The translations under genes were made by a program, and so were the position numbers. From NCBI RefSeq assembly GCF_017377715.1, contig NZ_JAFVMF010000009.1:62001-126000 (forward strand): a stretch of 64,000 bases of DNA, in the 5' to 3' direction. The first letter of the stretch is position 1. Every line of letters begins with the position of its first letter. Shown in pieces: positions 27,719-36,433 of this stretch. The DNA is from Acetobacter sacchari. Its GTDB lineage: Bacteria; Pseudomonadota; Alphaproteobacteria; Acetobacterales; Acetobacteraceae. A model generated the notes under the pieces. The model was not told the DNA's origin. It saw only the letters and a program-made list of their open reading frames with translations, and did no database searches.

Positions 27719-28254
27719 GCGACAATCTGGATCCCAAGGAACTCAAGGTCCTCGGCGACATTCTTGCTCTGGTGCTGGAAGATCAGCCTGGACAGGCAAG
27801 CTCCGCGCTCGACGCGCTGCGGGCGCGGGCGCGGCGCAACAAGATGACCGGCGGCGCTCTGAAGAACCTGTTCACCGCCATCGCACCGAACCCGCCAACC
27901 CGCGCGGCGCCCCGCGCCCGCGCCTCCACCCGCGCTGGCGCCACATCCGCGGAAACCCAGCAGGCTCGCGCGCAGGTTCGCGACCTGACGGAAAGCCTCA
28001 CCAAACTGGACATGGAGCTTCGCACGTGCCGCGCAGACAACTCTGCGCTACGCGCCGAGTTGTTCCTGACCCAACAGGCCCGCGCGGAGACTCAGACGCA
28101 GCTGTCTTCAATGCAGTCCGCAGGACAGCTCCGTCTGACGCTGCTGATCGTCACGTTCATCATTGGCGCCGTGGCGGGAGTCGCTGGCGGCGAATTGTTC
28201 CACGCGTTGCGTCCTGCCCCGACCCATACGCCGAACGCAGTCTATCTGCGTTAG
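27715..28254 (+). CDS. Hypothetical membrane protein with coiled coil
   Basis: I do not recognise this 179-residue protein. Residues 1-55 form an amphipathic, acidic-to-basic helical region. Residues 59-80 are a Pro/Ala/Arg-rich linker, residues 80-133 a heptad-like coiled coil (QVRDLTESLTKLDMELR), and residues 140-158 a single transmembrane helix with Gly/Ala packing. A short Pro-rich tail follows. The gene overlaps tsaC by 4 nt, so its expression is tied to tRNA modification. It may be an anchored scaffold, but no catalytic motif is seen. Base composition matches the neighbours. Confidence 0.75.
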   Translation: MSDNLDPKELKVLGDILALVLEDQPGQASSALDALRARARRNKMTGGALKNLFTAIAPNPPTRAAPRARASTRAGATSAETQQARAQVRDLTESLTKLDMELRTCRADNSALRAELFLTQQARAETQTQLSSMQSAGQLRLTLLIVTFIIGAVAGVAGGELFHALRPAPTHTPNAVYLR

Positions 28255-28374
28255 CCCCACGCTCCGCAGTGTTTCGCCGGGGTGGGCGCAGGGCGGCAGG
28301 CTGATGTAAGATCGCGCTACAACGCCGCCGCCGTCGCGGCCCACGCCCCGCCGCAGAGCTTTGAGAGGACACCC

Positions 28375-29826
28375 ATGACCGCCTTCGCCAGCGACGCCGC
28401 GCTCAGCCTTCCCGCGGACGCTCTGGAGCAGCTTCGAACCGCTCTGGGTTCAGGCGGCCTGCTGACCGAAGCCTCCGACATGGCCCCATTCGTCACGGAC
28501 TGGCGGAACCTGTTTCACGGCCGCGCCTGCGCTGTGGCGCGCCCGGCGACGGCTGAAGCCTGCGCCGAAACGCTGCGCATCTGCGCCGAGCACAAGATCG
28601 CCGTGGTGCCGCAAGGCGGCAACACCAGCATGGTCGGCGGCGCGACCCCTGACGAAAGCGGACGGGCGCTCGTGCTGGTCACGAGCCGGATGAACCGTGT
28701 GCGCGCGATCGACCCGATCGACCAGACCATGACCATCGAGGCTGGCGTGACACTGAAAGCGGCGCAGGACGCGGCGAAGGAAGCGGGTCTGCTCCTTCCG
28801 CTGTCGATCTCGTCTGAAGGTTCTGCCGAAATCGGCGGCGTGCTGGCGACGAACGCTGGCGGCAACAACACGGTCCGCTACGGCAATGCGCGCGAGCTGG
28901 TGCTGGGCCTGGAAGTCGCCCTGCCCGACGGACGCAAGCTCGATCTGATGCGCCGCCTGCGCAAGGACAACACCGGATACGCCCTGCGCCAGATCTTCAT
29001 CGGCTCGGAGGGCACGCTCGGTCTGATCACCGCAGCGATCCTGCAACTGCAACCAGCGCCGCGCTCCATTGAGGCTGCCTTGTGCGCCGTGGAAAGTCCC
29101 GCCGCCGCCCTGCGTCTTTTCGCCGCCTTCCGCTCCCGCGAACCCAGCGCGATTCAGGCGTTCGAGTTCATGTCCGGCGTCAGCATGGGGCTGGTCAACA
29201 CGCTGATCCCCGACGCGAAGCTGCCGCTAGCGGAGCCCGCTGCCGCTTACGTGCTCGTCGAACTGGCGAGCCCCCGAGAAGGCGGCGCGCTGCGAGAGCT
29301 GATGGAAGAAGCACTCGGCGACGCACTGGAAAACGGGCTGGTGACAGACGCAGTTCTTGCGGAAAGCGAAGCGCAGCGCGGCGCATTGTGGAAACTGCGC
29401 GAAGAGCATGCTGAAGCGCAGAAGCGCGCAGGCGCATCGGTGAAGAACGACGTCTCCGTGCCGCTGTCGGCCATACCGGAGTTCATCGAACGCGCCAGCG
29501 CCGCCTGCGAAGCCCTGATCCCCGGCGTGCGCGTCGCGCCCTTCGGCCATATCGGCGACGGAAATATCCACTTCAATCTGGTCCAGCCCGAAGGCGCGGA
29601 CGGCGCCGCTTTTCTGGCGCGTGATCACGACATCATGGACGCCGTGGCCGGGATCGTTCGTGAACTGGGCGGCTCTTTCTCCGCCGAGCACGGCGTGGGT
29701 CAGCTCAAGACCTACATGATGCCGGAGTGGCGCGGCGGCGCCGAACTAGACGTGATGCGCCGCATCAAGACCGCGATCGACCCGCAGGGGTTGATGAATC
29801 CAGGGAAGGTGTTGCCAGCGCTTTAA
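28375..29826 (+). CDS. FAD-binding oxidoreductase, GlcD/D-2-hydroxyacid dehydrogenase family
   Basis: A 483-residue PCMH-type flavoprotein. The FAD domain carries VVPQGGNTSMVGGATP, SSEGSAEIGGVLATNAGGNNTVRYG and GSEGTLGLITAAIL. The cap and C-terminal domain hold the metal/substrate motif FGHIGDGNIHFN, SAEHGVGQLK and the terminal LMNPGKVLP. This layout fits D-2-hydroxyglutarate, D-lactate or glycolate dehydrogenases. D-2-hydroxyglutarate dehydrogenase is a good guess because SerA side products are common, but this is inference. The ATG at 28375 has GAGAGGA upstream. It appears to be monocistronic. Confidence 0.9.
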   Translation: MTAFASDAALSLPADALEQLRTALGSGGLLTEASDMAPFVTDWRNLFHGRACAVARPATAEACAETLRICAEHKIAVVPQGGNTSMVGGATPDESGRALVLVTSRMNRVRAIDPIDQTMTIEAGVTLKAAQDAAKEAGLLLPLSISSEGSAEIGGVLATNAGGNNTVRYGNARELVLGLEVALPDGRKLDLMRRLRKDNTGYALRQIFIGSEGTLGLITAAILQLQPAPRSIEAALCAVESPAAALRLFAAFRSREPSAIQAFEFMSGVSMGLVNTLIPDAKLPLAEPAAAYVLVELASPREGGALRELMEEALGDALENGLVTDAVLAESEAQRGALWKLREEHAEAQKRAGASVKNDVSVPLSAIPEFIERASAACEALIPGVRVAPFGHIGDGNIHFNLVQPEGADGAAFLARDHDIMDAVAGIVRELGGSFSAEHGVGQLKTYMMPEWRGGAELDVMRRIKTAIDPQGLMNPGKVLPAL

Positions 29827-29903
29827 AAAAATCAATCCCCGCAATAAATTTCAAAACTTTCGCGTTAATCTGCCTGATAGAATATTGTAGACACTCCTGA
29901 CAT

Positions 29904-30641
29904 TCAGAATGGAATATTATCGTCCAACTCTTCCTGCGGTTTCGGCAAACTGGGCTGCTTACCTACAGGTGCCGGCAGCGCCCGCAGGGGCGGCGTCAAA
30001 CGTTGAACTGCCAACTCTTCAGACTCTTTGTCATGACCAATTAGTTGCATAATTTGCGTGACGGCGTTGTGGCCGTCTGCCATTATCGTCACTCCAGCAG
30101 ACGTAGCGGCCAAAACCGAGGTCAACACACTCATTGTTTTTGCAAAACTTAATCTTTTTCCAGAAATTTCTTCAGATAAATGATTCAGCCTTCTATATAA
30201 GTTATTTTTACGATTTTCATCCAAATTTGAATTTTCCACTACATCGCGAATACGCGATATATAATGTTCAACCTTCGTGCGCGTATTTTCCGTCAAATGC
30301 ACAGAGTAAGCATGCCTTGCGCGACGAAATTTGATCCGAATACGAGCGACCTCACCTTGCACATCCAAACAAAATCGAGAAAAAATTTCGTCAAAATCTA
30401 CAGAGTATTCCGGATTATATAATATGTTCGGGATTAAACACTCTTCAGCGACGGCAGATACCGAGACCATATACTGCTCACGAACGGTCCGATCAAAAAC
30501 TCCAGACGTATTCTCGTCAATCAGCCTCAACATATTCCTCTTACAGATCGCTTCAAACTCGACAAAACAACGATCATCGTCATCTGGCAGATTGGCGTAA
30601 TCTTCCTCTGAAATTAGTTCGTAATTCATCAGGTCACTCAT
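29904..30641 (-). CDS. Orphan AT-rich gene encoding protein with SSB-like C-terminal tip
   Basis: A 245-residue protein of no family I recognise. Residues 1-100 are acidic and look helical. Residues 100-110 are strongly basic (RIRIKFRRARH), 110-165 charged and helical, 171-187 hydrophobic (a possible membrane or buried helix), and 217-235 proline-rich. The last residues, ELDDNIPF, mimic the DDDIPF tip of single-stranded DNA-binding protein. The codons are much richer in A/T than either flank, suggesting recent transfer. I chose ATG at 30641; a TTG precedes it and the frame stays open further upstream, so the true start could be earlier. The frame continues opposite trpB, where it is only a shadow. 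A 9-bp direct repeat, GGCCGCAAG (30669-30677, 30684-30692), lies just upstream. Confidence 0.75.
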   Translation of the reverse strand: MSDLMNYELISEEDYANLPDDDDRCFVEFEAICKRNMLRLIDENTSGVFDRTVREQYMVSVSAVAEECLIPNILYNPEYSVDFDEIFSRFCLDVQGEVARIRIKFRRARHAYSVHLTENTRTKVEHYISRIRDVVENSNLDENRKNNLYRRLNHLSEEISGKRLSFAKTMSVLTSVLAATSAGVTIMADGHNAVTQIMQLIGHDKESEELAVQRLTPPLRALPAPVGKQPSLPKPQEELDDNIPF

Positions 30642-30815
30642 CAACTCGCGCTGTCCTACATAGTATGTGGCCGCAAGCGACAAGGCCGCAAGGTCCCCAA
30701 TTGGACGCCCCTTCCCCCTCTCTGGTATACGCCCTGACCTGAAGATCCTGCCCACGCGACAGGAGAACGGCACGGAGACAGCTCCAGACAGGGGCCAAGA
30801 AAGCGGGAACTGGCG

Positions 30816-32039
30816 ATGACGGACGGCACTAGAAGCAACAGCCTGCGTAGCGGGCCCAGCCCTTCCGGGCATTTCGGCGACGGCCTCGGTGGTCGTTTCG
30901 TGGCCGAGACGCTCATGCCGCTGCTGCTGGAACTGAACGCGGCTTACGAAACCGCGAAAGCCGATCCGGAATTCCGAAAAGAGTTCGAGTTCTATCTCCG
31001 TGACTACGTCGGTCGCCCCTCCCCACTCTGGTTCGCCCGTCGCCTGACCGAGCAACTCGGCGGCGCCAAAATCTACATGAAACGTGAAGAGCTGAACCAC
31101 ACCGGCTCGCACAAGCTGAACAACGTGATGGGCCAGATCCTGCTCGCCCGCCGCATGGGACGCAGCCGCATCGTCGCCGAAACCGGCGCCGGACAGCACG
31201 GCGTCGCAACGGCCACGGTCTGCGCCCTGTTCGGCATGAAATGCGTGATCTACATGGGCGCCACCGACGTGGAGCGTCAGAAGCCCAATGTCTTCCGCAT
31301 GAAGCTTCTGGGCGCCGAGGTCATTCCCGTCACGTCCGGCGCGGGCACGCTGAAGGATGCGATGAACGAGGCGATGCGCGACTGGGTCGCAAACGTCGCC
31401 GACACCTATTTCCTTGTCGGCACGGTCGCCGGGCCGCACCCGTATCCGGCAATGGTGCGCGATTTCCAGACCGTGATCGGCGAGGAAACGAAGACGCAGA
31501 TGCAGGACGCCGAAGGCCGTCTGCCGGACGTGGTGATCGCGGCCATCGGCGGCGGATCGAACGCCATGGGCATCTTCCACCCGTTCCTGGATGACGCGTC
31601 CGTCCGCCTGATCGGCGTCGAGGCAGCAGGCCACGGCCTCGACAGCGGCAAGACCGCCGCTTCCATCTCGCGTGGACGACGCGGCGTGCTGCACGGCAAC
31701 CGCACCTATCTGCTGCAGGACGAGAACGGCCAGATCGACGAGGCCCACTCCATCAGCGCCGGGCTGGATTATCCCGGCGTCGGTCCTGAGCACTCATGGC
31801 TGCATGAAATCGGGCGCGCCGAATATGTCGGCGTCACGGACGACGAGGCTCTGGACGCCTTCCAGACCTGCACCCGGACCGAAGGGATCATCCCGGCGCT
31901 GGAAAGCGCGCACGCCATCGCCCACGCCATCAAGGTCGCGCCGTCGATGAGCCCCGACACTCTGGTCGTCGTCAACATCTCCGGCCGAGGGGACAAGGAC
32001 ATCTTCACCGTCGCCGAACATCTCGGAGTCAGCCTGTGA
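30816..32039 (+). CDS. trpB: Tryptophan synthase beta chain
   Basis: A 407-residue TrpB of normal length. It shows the PLP-lysine segment [29 protein letters not shown], the phosphate-binding loop [13 protein letters not shown] and the C-terminal [12 protein letters not shown]. It joins indole with serine to give tryptophan, forming an alpha2-beta2 complex with TrpA. The stop overlaps the trpA GTG start (GTGA). trpF, which often precedes trpB in alphaproteobacteria, is absent; the AT-rich orphan gene lies there on the other strand. GCGGGAA is the likely ribosome site. Confidence 0.97.
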   Translation: MTDGTRSNSLRSGPSPSGHFGDGLGGRFVAETLMPLLLELNAAYETAKADPEFRKEFEFYLRDYVGRPSPLWFARRLTEQLGGAKIYMKREELNHTGSHKLNNVMGQILLARRMGRSRIVAETGAGQHGVATATVCALFGMKCVIYMGATDVERQKPNVFRMKLLGAEVIPVTSGAGTLKDAMNEAMRDWVANVADTYFLVGTVAGPHPYPAMVRDFQTVIGEETKTQMQDAEGRLPDVVIAAIGGGSNAMGIFHPFLDDASVRLIGVEAAGHGLDSGKTAASISRGRRGVLHGNRTYLLQDENGQIDEAHSISAGLDYPGVGPEHSWLHEIGRAEYVGVTDDEALDAFQTCTRTEGIIPALESAHAIAHAIKVAPSMSPDTLVVVNISGRGDKDIFTVAEHLGVSL

Positions 32040-32854
32040 GCCGCATCGCCGCCCGTTTCGCCGCCCTCAAGAAAGTGGGACGCGGCGCCCTGATCCCGTA
32101 TCTCGAAGCCTGCGATCCGGATTTCGACACCGCCCTCGCCCTGCTGCGCGGGATGCCGGAAGCTGGCGCGGACCTGATCGAGATTGGCATGCCGTTCTCC
32201 GACCCGTCCGCCGACGGCCCGATCATCCAGCGCGCGGCGCAGCGCGGACTGAAAGCAGGAGCCACGCTTCCCCGCGTTCTGGAGATGGTGTCCGCCTTCC
32301 GCCAGAACGACGCGGACACGCCGCTGATCCTGATGGGCTATCTGAACCCCATTGAGTCCTACGGACTTGAACGCTTCTGCGCCGACGCCAGCAAGGCCGG
32401 CATCGACGGCCTGATCATCGTTGATCTACCACCTGAAGAAGCCGCGCCGCTGGAGGGACCCACGCGCGAGCACGGGCTGGACATTATCCGCCTCGTCGCG
32501 CCCACGACGGACGACGAGCGCCTGCGTCTGGTGCTGAACCACGCATCCGGCTTTGTCTATTACGTGAGCATCACCGGCATCACCGGAACCCGCTCGGCCA
32601 GCGACGACGATCTCACGGCGGCGTTGACGCGCCTGCGCGCAGCGACCGACCTGCCGGTTGCGATCGGTTTCGGTATCCGCACTCCGGAGCAGGCAGCCTC
32701 CGCATCCCGTATCGCCGACGGCGCTGTTGTTGCATCGGCGCTGCTCGCAACTCTTGCCGACACGCTGGACGCAAACGATCAGGCGACGACGCAAACGGTT
32801 CCCACCGTGCTGCAGGGCGTGCGTGCGCTGTCTCAGGCAGTTCGTAGAAAGTAA
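32036..32854 (+). CDS. trpA: Tryptophan synthase alpha chain
   Basis: A 272-residue TIM-barrel TrpA. The catalytic Glu lies in [13 protein letters not shown] and the catalytic Asp in DPSADGP. The flexible loop [12 protein letters not shown] and [10 protein letters not shown] bind the phosphate of indole-3-glycerol phosphate. It splits indole-3-glycerol phosphate and passes indole through a tunnel to TrpB. It begins with GTG overlapping the trpB stop, ensuring equal synthesis. A strong hairpin terminator follows within 30 nt, so the transcript ends here without accD or folC. Confidence 0.96.
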   Translation: MSRIAARFAALKKVGRGALIPYLEACDPDFDTALALLRGMPEAGADLIEIGMPFSDPSADGPIIQRAAQRGLKAGATLPRVLEMVSAFRQNDADTPLILMGYLNPIESYGLERFCADASKAGIDGLIIVDLPPEEAAPLEGPTREHGLDIIRLVAPTTDDERLRLVLNHASGFVYYVSITGITGTRSASDDDLTAALTRLRAATDLPVAIGFGIRTPEQAASASRIADGAVVASALLATLADTLDANDQATTQTVPTVLQGVRALSQAVRRK

Positions 32855-32881
32855 CGCTGTCTTTCACGGTGTATGCAAAAA

Positions 32882-32925
32882 AATAGGCGGTTGAGAGAGC
32901 GTCTTGCTTCTCTCAACCGCCTATT
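32882..32925. terminator. Bidirectional terminator after trpA
   Basis: A perfect 17-bp stem (32882-32898 with 32909-32925, core GGCGGTTGAGAGA) has a 10-nt loop. An A-run precedes it and T-rich bases follow it. It separates trpBA from the convergent DUF1328-type gene and could serve both. Confidence 0.9.
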
Positions 32926-32993
32926 CGCCTTTTGACCTCGCAACAACGATCGTCAGAACGACTTTCAGTCTACGAAATCATGATGCAGGAGCG

Positions 32994-33173
32994 TCACCTT
33001 CCCGCAATAGCGCTACCGCCGATCAGCGCCAGCACGAGGAAAACAAGGAAGACGACAATGGCGATAAAGAACAGAATCTTCGCCATCCCTGCGGCGGCGC
33101 TTGAAATGCCTCCAAAGCCGAAGAGGCCTGCAATGACAGAGATCACCAGAAACAAGAGGGCAAGTTTAAGCAT
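32994..33173 (-). CDS. DUF1328 (YtjA-like) small membrane protein
   Basis: A 59-residue hydrophobic protein, [22 protein letters not shown] then [27 protein letters not shown]. It forms two transmembrane helices with the family's Gly-rich turn. The ATG at 33173 has AGGAG 9 nt upstream; a longer frame begins upstream without one. The function of the family is unknown; members are often stress-induced inner-membrane proteins. It lies beside another small membrane protein gene and just upstream of an ABC importer on the same strand. Confidence 0.88.
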   Translation of the reverse strand: MLKLALLFLVISVIAGLFGFGGISSAAAGMAKILFFIAIVVFLVFLVLALIGGSAIAGR

Positions 33174-33292
33174 CTCAACGAACTCCTGTGGGCAGAACGC
33201 CAATATCCTACAAACTAACTACCGGCTATGAAGTTTCCTTATCGACACTCCACCCTCGTAATAAACTTGCCTCGACGCGCTCTCCAGCCAAA

Positions 33293-33511
33293 TCAGCGTC
33301 GCGCGATACAACCGCCGGCCAGCACGCCGAGCCCTGCAGCGATCGCAACCATCAAAAGCGGCTGATCGGCAGTAATATCTCGCACCGTATCGAGCGCCTC
33401 GGATACTGCGTCGCCCGCTCTAACGCCCCTATTGCGGGCCTCTTCCGTCTGTATCGACGTCACGTCGCCATCAAGTCCGAATTCCGTCGGCTTCTTCTCT
33501 TCCGTCGTCAT
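33293..33511 (-). CDS. Short ElaB/YqjD-like membrane-anchored protein
   Basis: A 72-residue protein. An acidic soluble half (1-30) is followed by a helical stretch and a C-terminal membrane helix, QPLLMVAIAAGLGVLAGGCIARR, with the Gly-x-Gly and double-Arg end typical of the DUF883/ElaB/YqjD group. Those proteins associate with ribosomes at the inner membrane in stationary phase. It is shorter than classical members, so assignment is tentative. The ATG has GGGGAGGG upstream. Confidence 0.72.
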   Translation of the reverse strand: MTTEEKKPTEFGLDGDVTSIQTEEARNRGVRAGDAVSEALDTVRDITADQPLLMVAIAAGLGVLAGGCIARR

Positions 33512-33586
33512 GACACCCTCCCCTCACGTTGGAAGGCGCCAAGTCTGCGGCGTCGTCCCTCATCGGTCAACGGGACGGTCCAACCT

Positions 33587-34369
33587 TCATATGCCCTCAA
33601 AGCGCGCGTAAGGCCCCACTCCAGGATCCTCCTCGCCACCAATTAACGCACGGAGCCTGCCCGCCAACGCCCTCATCGCCGGTGACGACGGATCATGCGG
33701 ACGCGGTCCCACCCGAAGGTCGCCACGCACGGTCGCCGGGCTCCCCGCGAGAACAATGATACGATCCGCCAATAGGATCGCCTCATCGAGGTCATGCGTT
33801 ACAAAAATCACCGTTTTGCCGGTCTTCTCCCAGATAGAGAGCAATTCGGCCTGCAATCCGCCCCGCGTGATCGCGTCCAGAGCGCCGAAGGGCTCATCCA
33901 TAAGCAGAAGATCAGGCTCCACCGCGAGTGCGCGCGCCACCCCGACGCGCTGCCGCTGCCCGCCGGACAATTGCCGTGGCCAACGCCCAGCCTCATCCGC
34001 CAGTCCGACCAGCGCCAACGCCCGCTCCACCCGCTGCCGACGTTCCGTTCGGGAGAGACCTATACCTTCCAGCCCGAACTCCACGTTACGACGAACTGTC
34101 CGCCAGGGCATGAGCCGCGCGTCCTGGAACACCAGCGCCGCACGCCCTCCCATCTTGGAGGCCGATCCGGACGACAGGATCACACGACCTTCCGACCCCT
34201 CCACAAGCCCCATCAGCACCCGCAGCAGAGTCGATTTCCCGACGCCGGAAGGTCCGAGAATGGCGATAAACTCGCCGGACACTACGGAAAGATCGATATT
34301 CCGAAAAACGAACGAGCCGCCGCCGTCATGCGACAGAGCCACGTTCTCCAGTCGAATCAAAGGCTCCAT
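33587..34369 (-). CDS. ABC transporter ATP-binding protein (NitT/TauT type)
   Basis: A 260-residue ATPase. Walker A is GPSGVGKSTLLR, the signature LSGGQRQRVGVARALA, Walker B LLLMDEPFGALD, and the H-loop IFVTHDLDEAI. The sequence belongs to the SsuB/TauB/NrtD branch that powers uptake of sulfonates, taurine, nitrate or related anions. It is the last gene of a three-gene unit read binding protein, permease, ATPase, with a 3-nt gap after the permease. The substrate cannot be decided from the ATPase. Confidence 0.94.
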   Translation of the reverse strand: MEPLIRLENVALSHDGGGSFVFRNIDLSVVSGEFIAILGPSGVGKSTLLRVLMGLVEGSEGRVILSSGSASKMGGRAALVFQDARLMPWRTVRRNVEFGLEGIGLSRTERRQRVERALALVGLADEAGRWPRQLSGGQRQRVGVARALAVEPDLLLMDEPFGALDAITRGGLQAELLSIWEKTGKTVIFVTHDLDEAILLADRIIVLAGSPATVRGDLRVGPRPHDPSSPAMRALAGRLRALIGGEEDPGVGPYARFEGI

Positions 34370-34372
34370 GTC

Positions 34373-35167
34373 TCAGCCCTGCCAGCGCAGCGCGCGCTTG
34401 CTGAGAAAACCGAACGCAACATCGGTCAACGCATACAGCAACGCCATGGTCACCATGTAGACCACCACGACATCCGTCGCGAGCAGGCTCGACGCTTGCA
34501 ACATCCGCGCACCCACGCCGGGCGCGCCGAACAGCTCCGCCGCCACGACGGACATCCAGCCCTGGCCAAGCCCGGTCCGTAAGCCCGCCATCACACCCGG
34601 CGCGGACGCCGGAAGCACGACATACAGCATCCGTCCGACAAAGCCGCCGTGACCAAACGCGGCCGCGACTTCATACAGGTCGCGATCAATCGCGCGCACC
34701 GCGCCGTAAGCCGCATAGAAATTGATCCAGAACACGGATATCGCAATGATGAACGTCGCCCCTGCGGTGTTCAGCCCGAACCACAAGATTGCAAACGGCG
34801 CCCACGCCAGCCCGGGAATCGGACGTAACAGACGGACCGCGCCGCCCGTCAACGCGTCGACCACCGGCATAGAGCCGCACAACAATCCCGCGCCCACGCC
34901 CAGCGCCGAGCCGATCAGCAAGCCGAGACTGTAATGGGTCAGACTGTCCAACACGGCCTGCGACCAGAACCCGCCCGACACTTCGTTGATCCAGGCGGGC
35001 CATATTTCCGTCGGCGCGGGCAAAACGCCTGGCGGAACCAGCCCATAGGCAACGACGGCCTGCCACGTAGCAAGCAACACAACCAGCCCGACAGCGCCAA
35101 GAACGACGCGAACGCCCGGCGTAAGATCGCGCGTCGTCCAGGAGGGACGTCCCGCCAAAAGTCTCAT
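34373..35167 (-). CDS. ABC transporter permease (NitT/TauT type)
   Basis: A 264-residue inner-membrane permease with about six transmembrane helices. It has the EAA-loop region containing YEVAAAFGHGGFVGRMLYVVLPASAPGVMAGLRTGLGQGW, which contacts the ATPase. Members are SsuC/TauC/NrtB-like. I chose the ATG at 35167 over the in-frame TTG immediately upstream; AGG lies about 9 nt before it. It sits between the binding protein and ATPase genes on one transcript. Confidence 0.93.
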   Translation of the reverse strand: MRLLAGRPSWTTRDLTPGVRVVLGAVGLVVLLATWQAVVAYGLVPPGVLPAPTEIWPAWINEVSGGFWSQAVLDSLTHYSLGLLIGSALGVGAGLLCGSMPVVDALTGGAVRLLRPIPGLAWAPFAILWFGLNTAGATFIIAISVFWINFYAAYGAVRAIDRDLYEVAAAFGHGGFVGRMLYVVLPASAPGVMAGLRTGLGQGWMSVVAAELFGAPGVGARMLQASSLLATDVVVVYMVTMALLYALTDVAFGFLSKRALRWQG

Positions 35168-35205
35168 CAATTATACCTGACGACGGAAAACCACGCGACG
35201 GCTGC

Positions 35206-36249
35206 TCACTGCGCGCCGCCACGCCAGGTCTGAAGATCAAAGAGAGCATCCACTGGCTGCGGCGCACTAAGCAGGCCCTGCGACACCTCAAAGTTCTGCA
35301 GACTGCTCACGCTCGCCATAATGCGGGCAGGATCCGCCACAAACGTCGGCGCCGACGCCTTCAACGCTCCCTCGATCACCGCCGGAGGCAGTAATCCGCC
35401 GCCCAGCGCTTTGGCGACATAGGGCGTCGCCTGCTCAGGGTGCTCTGCAAGCAAAGACGTCGCCCGCACGAACAGGCCGGTCAGTGCTTTTGCCCACACC
35501 TTGCGATCTGGCGCATCAGGTTTAAGAACAGCCAGAACCGAGCCTGGCTGATCGGGCATCAGATCATGCCCGGTGGCCAGTGTCCGTACGTCCGAACGAC
35601 GCGTGCGAACGACCGTCAACGCTGGCTCGCGCAATACCGCGCCGTCGACCGCCCCAGCAAGCAACGCCTGCTGCGCGCCGTCGATATCGAGGCCGACGAT
35701 GTCGACTGCGCTCACATCCACGCCTTCGCGTTCCTTAAGCCAGTAACGAAGCAGCGTGTCCGGCACGGAACCCTGCGGCTGCGCCGCAATTTTCGGCTTG
35801 CGCCCGACCATCTTCTGAAAATCAGCGAACCGCGCGGCAACAGCGTCATGAGCAAGACCGCCGGGCTTTCCTGCATCCAGACCAGTCGCCAGCGGGCCAC
35901 GCACAACCAGCGACAATTCCTCTATCGCCCCGGTCGCGACGACTTTCACGTCCACGCCGTGCGCACGCGCCTGCAAGAGAGGTAGAACGCCCGCAACATA
36001 GGCGTCGATGCGTCCTGAAACAAGCGCCTGAATGGCCTGCGGACCTGACGTGAACCGGACAAGTTCCAGTTCCAGCCCTGCCTCTTTCGCCCAGCCCAAG
36101 CCATCGATAACGAAAAGCGCTGAAGACCCCAAAACCGGGATATAGCCGACCCGCACCGGTGTCGCCGCCTTCGCGCCCACAGTCACCAGCGAGCCTATCG
36201 CCGCGGCGCCGATACAAAATACACGGCGCGTCACGCTTTTGAGCTTCAT
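35206..36249 (-). CDS. ABC substrate-binding protein (NitT/TauT, NMT1-like)
   Basis: A 347-residue periplasmic binding protein. The signal region MKLKSVTRRVFCIGAAAIGSLVTVGAKA has a twin-Arg before a hydrophobic stretch, so Tat or Sec export is possible. Mature residues RVGYIPVLGSSALFVIDGLGWAKEAGLELELVRFTSGPQAIQALVSGRIDAYVAG follow the NMT1/SsuA pattern. It captures the ligand for the neighbouring permease. No desulfonation or nitrate-reduction genes are adjacent, so the ligand stays open. The upstream 60 bases are AT-rich and should hold the promoter. Confidence 0.92.
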   Translation of the reverse strand: MKLKSVTRRVFCIGAAAIGSLVTVGAKAATPVRVGYIPVLGSSALFVIDGLGWAKEAGLELELVRFTSGPQAIQALVSGRIDAYVAGVLPLLQARAHGVDVKVVATGAIEELSLVVRGPLATGLDAGKPGGLAHDAVAARFADFQKMVGRKPKIAAQPQGSVPDTLLRYWLKEREGVDVSAVDIVGLDIDGAQQALLAGAVDGAVLREPALTVVRTRRSDVRTLATGHDLMPDQPGSVLAVLKPDAPDRKVWAKALTGLFVRATSLLAEHPEQATPYVAKALGGGLLPPAVIEGALKASAPTFVADPARIMASVSSLQNFEVSQGLLSAPQPVDALFDLQTWRGGAQ

Positions 36250-36321
36250 TCCGCTTCAAGCCTTATCACTATTAAAATATGTATTATTTATTTTCCGCGA
36301 CAGAATATGACTAAACTCGAT

Positions 36322-36372
36322 GCAACTGCAATAGAGCCGCGATTTCAACTATCCGCAGCTCTATTGCGTTGC
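36322..36372. repeat. 15-bp imperfect palindrome upstream of ABC operon
   Basis: GCAAC (36322-36326) and GCAATAGAGC (36328-36337) pair with GCTCTATTGC (36358-36367) and GTTGC (36368-36372). This gives 15 pairs with one bulged T and a 20-nt loop. It lies between the rplQ terminator and the ABC binding-protein start, so it may be a second terminator or an operator. Confidence 0.6.
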
Positions 36373-36383
36373 GAGATCGCATA

Positions 36384-36413
36384 AAAAAAGCCGACCCTAA
36401 GGTCGGCTTTTTT
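36384..36413. terminator. Intrinsic terminator of the alpha ribosomal operon
   Basis: The GCCGACC/GGTCGGC stem (36390-36396 with 36401-36407), 4-nt loop CTAA, is flanked by A6-7 on the left and T6 on the right, so it can act on either strand. It sits 21 nt after the rplQ stop. Confidence 0.95.
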
Positions 36414-36433
36414 GAACGCGCGTGACGCCTGAA

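Noticed and set aside
30642-31793. Upstream extension of the orphan gene's frame opposite trpB.
   Set aside because: It is antisense to conserved trpB codons and changes composition abruptly; only the AT-rich part looks like a real protein.
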